Below, piece by piece: positions 56,165 through 64,000 of a stretch of 64,000 nucleotides of DNA. Numbering within the stretch: position 1 is the first letter of the stretch; each line of letters starts with the position of its first letter. The notes beneath the pieces are model-generated. The model worked only from the letters and a program-made list of their open reading frames with translations, was not told the origin of the DNA and ran no database searches. Source of the stretch: Hyaloscypha bicolor E (taxonomy: Eukaryota; Ascomycota; Leotiomycetes; Helotiales; Hyaloscyphaceae); the NCBI RefSeq assembly GCF_002865645.1, contig NW_020194558.1, positions 124,001 through 188,000 on the forward strand, read 5' to 3'. The translations under genes and the position numbers were made by a program.

Positions 56165-58655
56165 ATATAATAGAGGGCTTAATTACTAACCTAATTAAAT
56201 AAGATACGATACTATATTATTATATTACTAGCTATTAAGTATTACTTTCTATAAATGATTTGAGTTGGCTCTTGCCTCCTCGAATCTCTATATATAGCCC
56301 AGTTTATAAACTAAAATAGCTCTATATCTAGTAATACTATAATTTAATTTTTAATATAAAAATAATTGCCTTATTTCGGTATACTTAAATATATTAGGTT
56401 TGGTTTTTTTAATAGTATTATTATTAAATTATTATTTCCTAGAAATATTAAGTAATATTTTCCCTTAAGAGATATATATCCTTAATAAATAGTAAAAGTA
56501 AATATGGAATTTAATAATATAATTACCCCGTATTAGTACCTTTATTTTTTTTTTATAAAAGTATAACTCTATTCTATCTTTATTCCAAAACCTCTATTCT
56601 TTTTCTATATTTTTTCGACTTTACTATTAATACCAAGAGCTAGTATCTGATTGCCCTCTACTAATACTTCTATTAATACCAAGAGCTAGTATCTGACTGC
56701 CTATAATCTCCCCCTCCTCCTTTAAATCCCTCCTCCTTTAAACCCCTCCTCCTTTAAATCCCTCTTCCTTTAAACCCTCTTTCTTTAAATCCCTCCTCCT
56801 TTAAACCCCTCCTCCTTCGATCCCTCTACTAATAATACCAAGAGCTAGTACCTGACTGCCATTTCCGGGTTACTTTTGTCCGGAACTCCTATACCATAAG
56901 TCTTTAATCTACTTGCTTCTTAGAAAGCTAAATTTTAGATCCCTCTTTTCTTTTTCCAATACCTCTTATACCTTTGGGCCCTTTAAGAGTACCCTCTCTC
57001 AAACTTCCAAAAAGAGGCTAACTTCTATTTAGATCCCCCCTTCCCTTCTCCGATATCTTCTCCCCTCCTTTAATACTTATAAAAGCCTTTGGGCCGCTAC
57101 TAAGTACCTCTATTCTTTATCTTGAAATATATACTAACTTATTCTTATAGGAAATAGCCTTCCTTTCTTTAATCTCGATTTTTTTAATATATACTCCTTG
57201 CCTTTAGGCTATTTAGATATTTCCCCGTTTACTTTTACGAAATATATACTAACTTATTTTTTAGTTCCCCTTGCCTTACCTCTCCTTTAATATTACTATA
57301 TATATGCCTAGTTAGTACTAGTTCTTATAACCTATAGTTAGGCTTTCTATTTATTAAATACCCGGGTATTTTATTTTACTTTTGCTTTATATATTTTGTT
57401 TTACGTAATTTACTTTTCTTTTATTATAGGTTAGGACTTAAATAGTATTTACCTTAAATACTTGTATTTTCGGGTATATAAGATTCCTATAGATCTTTCG
57501 GAATTATAAACCAGCCTATTTTGGTTCGGGGAAGCTTTCTCAAGAGTATTCTAGGAATTATAGTATTTATTATAACCCCTTCTAAAGATTAATATAATAT
57601 AAGTAATTCTGGTTTATTCTCTCTCTATAAAGCAAACCGCTATCCTAAGTCTATATAAAAGTCCCGATTATCTCTCGAGTTAAAGTATAGGTACTCCTTA
57701 TTCCTATTAAATTAGGTATAAAGAATAGCAGGCGCCTTTGAGCTAGACTATAGTACTAGTTAAGTACTAAGACTCCCTATACTTATCTTATAAACTTATA
57801 GCTTGAGATATATTATATTTAATAGGGCTTCTATATCTAATTACTTTATACTATAGTAAAATGTCTTGGTATTATAGTTAGAAGAGTTCTGCTTTATAAT
57901 CTTATCTACTACTTATTTATTTTCTAGCTAATAAGTCTTGGCTAATAGCTAAGAAACTTATTAGCTACTTTATCTAAAGCCTCTGGAAGCGGGAAGTTGC
58001 CCTAATAAAGACTTAGTATTAAAAATGGGTTTAACTAATTAATCCAAATAAGGAGTTTATAGCAGGAGTCTTTATATATAGGTAATTTCATATAACGAAC
58101 TCAAGTCCCTGTCCCTGGTTATATAAGTCGTAATATATAATAAACTCAAAATTTTCTGGCCTATTAGAGCTTGGGTTATTTTTAGAAGAATTAGTAAGCT
58201 TTTCTAGATAGACTTATTAAGGCCTTGGTTTTTAAAGGTATTAGTCTAGCCTTCTTACTTCTCCCTTAAGTAATAGTTCAGCTCTCAGGAATTATATATA
58301 AATATTGACGGAATAAATAAGGAGACGTACTATATATACTTTCTAGATAGATTGGGATAGAACCTATAGAATTCCCGTAATATTTATATTAAATCTATAG
58401 TACTAGCTAGTAAAGACTTTAATAACCTTAATAAGACTTGAATTATAAGCCCGGCTCTCAGATTTCCTGCTTAACTTAAAAATTAAATAATCTATAACAA
58501 GTTGCCTATTATAAAACGTATTATACTCTTTTCCCAAAGAGTACCGGATACTAGTAATAGTCCGGAAGCCCCAAAGCCCTTGAGACTTTTCGTGAGTTTC
58601 GGGCTTTAGGGCTTTTTTATAGCTAGCTAATTATATAGAGTTATATAACTATACG
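56165..58655 (-). pseudogene. Minus-strand coding module shared with the 9.2-kb element, copy B
   Basis: Matches 17660-20095 along nearly its whole length in the same orientation, with scattered transitions and small gaps. Shared landmarks are GGCTT-rich starts with AACCTAATTA, the CTCTATATCTAGTAATACTA stretch, three CCAAGAGCTAGTATCTGACT units (56630-56855), and AGCTAGCTAATTATATAGAG at the far end. Minus-strand translation has the same protein-like features as copy A (for example SSKNNPSSNRPENFEF near 58180). A CTCCTCCTTTAAA tandem (about 56705-56820) is expanded here relative to copy A. Function unknown. Confidence 0.55.
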
Positions 58656-58839
58656 GGTCTACTACTAAATTAAAGCAATTAGTATTCTTATATATAAATA
58701 TAGTATAGTTCTTAGTATAGCTAGCTTTATTTATAATATATTTATATATAAATGCCTATAATTTAATAATATAAATATAATATTTTCTTTAAATAAAGAT
58801 AAAATCTTTATTTTAAAGATAATCGGAGCTATTACTTTA

Positions 58840-59420
58840 CTAAAATATAAGGGCAAAATATAATAGATACCTACTATATCTTCTTACTATAGTTTGGAGT
58901 AGATTTACTAGTACTTATATAATGGCTGGTATAATAGTATAATCTGCCAGGAATAGGGAATCGGAAACAGGTATAAAATGAAGTTAAGCCGGAATATTTG
59001 GATAAGAGAATACTAAAAGATTAAGGTAATCCTTCCTTTTTTGCTTTCTAGCTTAGTATTTTCAATATATGAAATTTATTAAACTTTAAGCCTTTAACTA
59101 TTATATTAATCCCGCTATTATAACTGGGATCTGTTACCCTTTTACTAAAATATAGGGGCAAAATATAATAGATACCTACTATATCTTCCTATTATAGTTT
59201 GAAATAAGAATAAAAGAAGTACTAGGATTTGCTATTCCTTTACTAAACTATAAGAGTAAAATATAGTAGATACCTACTATATTTTCCTACTATAGTTTGA
59301 AGTAAGGATAAAAGTACTAGGATTTGCTATTTCTTTACTAAACTATAGGGGCAAAATATAGTAAAAACCTACTATATCTTCTTACTATAGTTTGGAGTAG
59401 AGATAAAAGAAGTAAGTTTT
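58840..59420. repeat. Repeated palindromic block, about 100-base unit
   Basis: Four blocks (about 58845, 59145, 59240, 59335) carry TTTACTAAA(A/C)TATA(A/G)GGGC, then AAAATATA(G/A)TAGATACCTA and CTATATCTTC(T/C)TACTATAG. Each has the potential to pair within itself (ATATAGTAG/CTACTATAT). Three are directly spaced at about 95 bases. The same palindromic core recurs elsewhere in this MULE. Confidence 0.65.
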
Positions 59421-59899
59421 ATTCCAGAGATTTGCCGGGTTAGTAAGGATTTATATATTTAATAGAATTAGATCCGGTCTATAATTAATTCTTTTTAGTA
59501 TATAGTTATATTAAAATATAAAGCAAATTATTATATTAATTAAACTATCTTATATACCTCCTTGAAATTTACAAATATCCCTTTACTATATTTCCCCTTA
59601 TTATTAAGGAATAGATATACCAAAGAGTGGCCTGAAATTCGCAAGTATAAACGTATCTATAGCTGCCTTTAGTATACTTCTATTACTGCCATATTTATTC
59701 TCCTGTCTCAAGATTATCCTAACCTTAGTATAGAACCAATACTCGTAGTTTAGTAAATCTCTCTAATAATACTGAAACCCTTGGACTAAGGCATTTATTA
59801 TACTCAATTACTGCTCTAATTCCCTTATATAATAATCCAAGTAGCTAATGCTCCAAGGGGGTTCTAATACGGGTTCCTAATTCTCTCGGTTATAAATAT

Positions 59900-61480
59900 C
59901 CTCGACGGTAACCGTTCCACTACGAGTGGCCGCCTAATACAGAGTATTAAGGCAAGGAGCTGGATTCTAGTAATGGAGTGGATTTTGCTAAGAACTTAAA
60001 AAAGGTTATTAAGGGCCGGATATTAAGGGAGAAAAGCTATTATAGAGAGAATTCCGAGGTATTAGGGGGTATCTAGAAGAACTAGGGGGTCGTTGGCTGG
60101 GAAGGCTCGACAGCGGCCTAGTATATAGTAGGCGGGATATAAAATCAAGTAATATATTACCTAATCTATTAGAAGCTATAGAACTTTCCAAATCCGTATC
60201 TATATAGAAGTCAGGTATTCTATTATTAGATAGAGAGACTGATCCTTTTTTTCTCGGAACCAAGGGCGAACCTGTAATAGGACCGGGTTATTATTAAATA
60301 TCCTGAAGCGAGGAAATAAAGGGATCCGTATCTTGTAGCTAAAACTGAGGTTATTGGGAAAAAGGCAGAGGTTAAGACCCTGATCTGGGCAAGCGAGGAG
60401 GAGGGCAAATCGGGGTAACCGTAGCAGGTACTAGTAGTATAGGAAGAGGCTGAGAAAGAGGGCCAGGATTAAGTGGATTGATAATAGTGGCTCTGTACCG
60501 GAAAGCAGGTGAGTTGGAGTATATGTAGTTGGTGTACTTGTCAAAGAGAGGAATGTTATTACTATTGCGAATAGGGCAGAGGATAGTATTAGTAAAGTGC
60601 TCGACCCGATAGGCAATATGACGAGTATATCCTTGAGCTCGAATACTATGAGTATAAGCCAGAATTGCCAGCTACTACCAGATTTGCGGTGGCTGGGGGC
60701 TCAAGCCAATATAGTCTGCAGGAACTTGAACTTGATCCCAAAGTAAAGCTTGGCTAAAGCTGAGATTAGTATTAATTTGAGGAATTATCCTCAAATGAAT
60801 ATGCTTGCTAGTTATTACTATTTTGACTTATTAATGCTTATATTAAGGGTAAAGTAGTATTTAAAGGTATAAAAGCAGGAAAGGTTAAGGCAGGGCGAGG
60901 AGGTTCTTTTATATTTATAGAGCAGGTATATAAGATATTTAAATTCGCTTATTTACTCGTATAATTTATACTCGATATACTAAATTTTGGGAATATGAAT
61001 AGAGGGAATATATTCGGAACCTGTTATAAATCATTATATTACTTCAGACGAACTAATTTGGGAAGGTACTCCTGCTCCTTAATATATATATCCCGAGATG
61101 AAAATATAGTACCTCCGTTTACTATATTTTGAGCCTATAGCAGACGAAGGCACTATATTTTACGTACTACTAGTTCCACACTTCGAAGGTAATAAAGGGG
61201 CATTATATGGTAAATCGCTATATCGAATAGCTTAAAAGGCTCTTAATTATCGGTCAAATATCGGAGGTTATACTTGCTGGCTGACGTCGCAATTCGATTA
61301 CAAATTAGAGAGCAGTCTATTATATTAAAATAAGGACTTTCTGGCAACTTACTCCAGTCGTAAAGTCACGGGGTCTGGGGTAAGCAGGGTCAATGATTTA
61401 AAACAATTAAAACCTAATACCTCTGATTCTGCCAGTGGTTAAGAGGAAATATGCATTGCCACAAGCCTATAAGATCCTAA
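59900..61480 (-). other. Right part of the MULE, unassigned coding traces
   Basis: The RIP signature weakens towards 60000-60500 and minus-strand frames are long for this DNA (60009-60263, 60226-60408, 60431-60616), for example SLSNNRIPDFYIDTDLESSI. They may be parts of another minus-strand gene of the element, but stops and the lack of any known motif prevent a call. From 61380 to 61680 the composition becomes normal, ending in the inverted terminus. Confidence 0.3.
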
Positions 61481-61750
61481 TTTTTTTTAGACTAATTGCG
61501 ATGCAACCAAATTTGTCTGGAAACGACGACGACGACGCCATTCAGAGAATGCGATACACGCATTAGTATACCAATATATATTAATCTACACACATTGGTA
61601 TATACAAAGCAATATCTACAGGCACCTGCCACCGCCTGCTGATTTCGGTTAGTGCGCCCCCCATCGACACCCCCAATCGACACCGGGGGGGGGGTCGTTT
61701 TACTTTTTCCCGTTTGATTAAGCGACAGATCGACCAAATGGAATTCCATT

Positions 61751-63027
61751 CTACGGTGTCGGTACGGTTGAAGGCGATGAACCCAAATCTCGCGGCGATC
61801 TTCCCCTGCCAAAATATGGACTATGCTCACCATGCTCCCCGTGCTCCCCACGCCTTCTCCTAAAAAAGAACCAGAGTAATGCAGAACCTGCCAAAGCCAC
61901 TGCAGCCACCGAACCGACACCAACACCCGCATCCGCTCCTTTGCTAAGACCGGACGGACGGCTCTTGACTGGGTAGTTCATTGCATAGACGACGTTAATG
62001 ACGGTGCTAGTGACTGTCTCCGGACCTACCGAAGATCCAATGTTTGTGGTCGAAGATACGGGAATAGGCGGGGGTGTTAAATAATTAGATGTGGTGCTAT
62101 AGCACGGTGTGATTCCTCCGAGAAGGGTGTCCCAGAGTAAGTATCCCCTAACACCAGTCATGAGAGGTTTGTCGTCTCTAGTGATACTTGGTTTCAAACT
62201 TACGAAGGGCAGCAGAAGGAGGATGAGATGGTTTGGTAGTCGGCCGGGCAGTCCGGCAGGGTAATTTGATCAGTTGCGCTTGCAGAAGGAAAATCGAATT
62301 TAGTTGTGGGAGGGCCAGCTCCAGCGGCTGTTGCTGTTGCTGTAACGGTTGTGGTTGTACTAATCACTTGAAATGGGCAACAATCGTTTTTATCCCCCAT
62401 ACATCCCACTACTCCAATATAAAACACTGATGTAGTTTGAGCTCCATTGACAAGAGAAAATTCGGGAGTGACACAGTACCCAACAAGGAGAGGTCCCGTC
62501 CCGCCCCATTTTGGAATTGATGAGTGGGTTGTGGATGATATTGTAGATGTGATAAATTTTGGAGTACTGCCTGAAGTCACGCTGACTATTCCAATTGAAG
62601 ACTGTGTAGAGGCTGTTGATGTTATGCTCTTCGGAAAGGTTGATAAAATGGAGGTAGTCGTTGGAGAGGTTGATAAAATGGAGGTAGTTGTTGGAGAGGT
62701 TGATAAAATGGAAGTAGTCGTTGGAGGGGGCGGTGGGGTGATAGAACTCGGCGAGGATGTTGGGGTGGGGCTCGGTGGGAGTGTTGAGGTAGGAGGGGTG
62801 TACGAGGACGTTGGGATTGCAGAGCTTAGCGACGTTGTTAGACAATAATAGTTGTCCTCTGGGCAGTCATTGAAACCAGTGCAGCATTGTTCATTGCCTA
62901 AAGGCATCTCTTTGTTAGCGGTGATCATTCTTTACACAAATACAGGGTTTAATTGATTCATACTTTGACATGCTGCAGCAATCAATAGTAAGATGATCCA
63001 GTACATCGTTAGGGTTTGTGGGTACAT
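61751..63027 (-). CDS. Secreted, single-pass Ser/Thr/Pro-rich surface protein
   Basis: Three exons on the minus strand (62964-63027, 62204-62909, 61751-62147) join to 388 residues; introns are 54 and 56 bases. The N-terminus MYPQTLTMYWIILLLIAAAC is a signal peptide (a second ATG lies seven codons in). The mature part starts with a Cys-bearing stretch, EQCCTGFNDCPEDNYYCL, followed by a Thr/Ser/Pro-rich region with three near-identical units of PTTTSILSTS, a second Cys-bearing segment (GCMGDKNDCCPF .. LPDCPADYQTISSSFCCPSG), and a transmembrane helix (GSVAAVALAGSALLWFFF) with a basic stop-transfer RRRRG and a cytosolic tail. This is the layout of a heavily O-glycosylated wall or membrane sensor-like protein; there is no known enzyme domain. 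The MULE inserted 40 bases beyond its stop, so it may now use a different polyadenylation site. Confidence 0.82.
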
Positions 63028-63802
63028 GCGGTGGCCTGTATTACTGACTAAGGGCGAGGCCAGGGTGGAAGAGAAGCTATATATATGGCAGCTCCTGTTG
63101 GTCTTGATACCACTTCTTTAAGCCATTGGTCTGGGTCAAGTGCGGGATATGCCGCCTTTCTCGGTCTCAGCTCTCCTCCCACCAACTAGCTGTGCGGACG
63201 GATTTGGGGGGGGAGGAATATTAGGGCAGACACCACAACCGAGTACAGAATGAAGGGTCAGGCTGCATCAATGGCAAGACCAAAATTTACATATCAAAAG
63301 AGTGCAGGTGTGGCAGGAAACGGGCCCGGCAGCAGTGGCAGCCGGAACTAATTGGTCACCTTATCGTGGGTTCCCAAGCCACTTGAGCGGCCCGCTCGAA
63401 GAGACAGACCCTAGACTCAAGCGTAAGACCATTACTGTAGCACAGCATATGCTCCTTGAGTATTTTCGACCAAGGAGCTTGCAGGCTGCATTCTGGGCTT
63501 GCAACACGGGATCAAAGCCCAACGCCCCGCTCGAGGCTGCCAAGTGCACGAAGCCGATCTTGGGATCATACAAAGATTTCTCGTGTGACCATTGAGCTGC
63601 ACACACTACTTGCAAGGGCCTGCCACGTGGCAGGCATAGAAAGGTGAGAAAAGCTAATCGTTTTCTATAGATAAAGGGCGGCAATAGAGGAAGATAAAAG
63701 AGATATCCCGTGATCTTGCGATTTTACCAAAGTCCCTCGCCGCCTAAAATTAGTCAGCACCGACCCCTCATCGGCCCAGAAGGCGGGGACGGTTCGTTTC
63801 CT
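63028..63802. other. No gene recognised
   Basis: Upstream region of the surface protein, including a TATATATATG stretch near 63076-63086. Open frames on both strands around 63300-63680 overlap each other and show no family features. Confidence 0.45.
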
Positions 63803-64000
63803 TACGGAAAGCCGTAAGGATCAATCGTCCAAGCAAGCTTTCGACTTTCGACTTTCAACTTACGACTCGGCACGTGATCACCCTACCAAAAGTTGCCCAT
63901 AATTAAAATACCTCATTCTGCATATATAACTATACTTAATTCGCGTCTCTTTATTACTATTTATTATAAGACTTTTATATATAATTAAATTATTTTTATA
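63803..64000 (+). mobile_element. Left end of a second 9.2-kb-family element, cut by the window edge
   Basis: Starts TACGGAAAGCCGTAAGGATC and continues with the same subterminal layout as 14732 onward: a GTGATCACCCTACCAAAA stretch, then AAAATACC.CATT.TG, CCTTTATTACTAT.like TCTCTTTATTACTATTTATT, and AT-rich decay. Overall it matches the left 200 bases of the element at 14732 with frequent transitions. The other end is outside the window, so its length and completeness are unknown. Confidence 0.75.

Larger units (their letters stand above)
50902..61710 (+). mobile_element. 10.8-kb Mutator-like element (MULE), RIP-degraded, 10-base target duplication
   Basis: The inverted ends begin GGAAAAAGTAAAACGACCCC and, after a C-run, continue GGTGTCGATTGGGGGTGTCG. 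The ten bases CGTTTGATTA occur directly outside both ends (50892-50901 and 61711-61720), a perfect target-site duplication of the length known for Mutator-like elements. A plus-strand MULE transposase remnant (51330-53850) confirms the superfamily. Further inside are a second plus-strand ORF, a minus-strand module shared with the 9.2-kb element, several tandem arrays and a repeated palindromic motif. Most of the interior is RIP-mutated, while the outer 100 and 250 bases keep normal composition. It inserted between the ankyrin-repeat gene (stop at 50657) and the surface protein gene (stop at 61751). Confidence 0.9.

Noticed and set aside
60009..60616. Three minus-strand open frames in the MULE right part
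   Set aside because: Possibly real relics of a MULE gene, but no motif and interrupted by stops; left as unassigned traces instead of genes.
61492..61932. Minus-strand open frame crossing the MULE end into the surface-protein gene
   Set aside because: It is a shifted-frame shadow of the last exon that happens to stay open through the inserted inverted repeat; the true frame stops at 61751.
63302..63684. Opposed open frames of about 100 codons near the window end
   Set aside because: They overlap on both strands, show no family features, and lack a credible promoter or intron context.

Overview
The window is nuclear DNA of a filamentous ascomycete (Pezizomycotina; gene content would suit Leotiomycetes, but I cannot place it further). 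The evidence is many short introns (45-98 bases, GT..AG, often with a CTAAC or CTGAC branch site), fungal-specific families (Zn2Cys6 and C2H2 regulators, HET domain genes, a HAK potassium transporter, Dal5/Tna1-type transporters), and long AT-rich blocks with the marks of RIP (repeat-induced point mutation): TpA-rich DNA in which old Gln/Trp codons have become TAG/TAA/TGA. Only the IS3EU-like and MULE blocks (about 14.7-24.0 kb and 50.9-61.7 kb) are heavily altered; the gene islands look normal.

Layout. 1-8 kb: a broken Dal5-type transporter, a GH64 beta-1,3-glucanase frameshifted at its 3' end, a 4-coumarate-CoA-ligase-like pseudogene, and a divergent intact pair (3-hydroxyacyl-CoA dehydrogenase and an MFS transporter). 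7.7-14.7 kb: a HET-gene graveyard; one HET gene is split by two transposons of different types, each with clean target duplications. 14.7-24.0 kb: a 9.2-kb terminal-inverted-repeat transposon with a retroviral-integrase-like DDE remnant. 24-38 kb: a gene island with a C2H2 plus fungal_trans regulator, a ten-exon sugar transporter, a Baeyer-Villiger-type flavin monooxygenase, an esterase pseudogene, a Zn2Cys6 regulator and an amino-acid/GABA permease with one in-frame TGA. 38.2-39.4 kb: two small inverted-repeat elements. 40-50.7 kb: a HAK potassium transporter, an unknown tail-anchored-looking protein, and a 1283-residue protein with trypsin-like, alpha/beta-hydrolase and eleven-ankyrin parts. 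50.9-61.7 kb: a complete 10.8-kb Mutator-like element (MULE) with a 10-base target duplication. 61.7-64 kb: a secreted or surface Ser/Thr/Pro-rich protein, then the start of a second copy of the 9.2-kb element family.

How things fit together. The island at 24-38 kb pairs regulators with transporters and one oxidative enzyme; the monooxygenase next to a dead esterase suggests a former ketone-to-ester-to-acid/alcohol catabolic pair. The acyl-CoA ligase pseudogene beside the 3-hydroxyacyl-CoA dehydrogenase suggests a decayed acyl or aromatic side-chain module. HET genes and the hydrolase-ankyrin protein belong to the fungal non-self-recognition or immune-like repertoire. The strongest unexplained signal is a minus-strand coding module of about 2.4 kb shared by two transposons whose ends and transposases belong to different superfamilies. 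All splice models were made by hand from reading-frame continuity and splice sites, and each intact model closes in frame.
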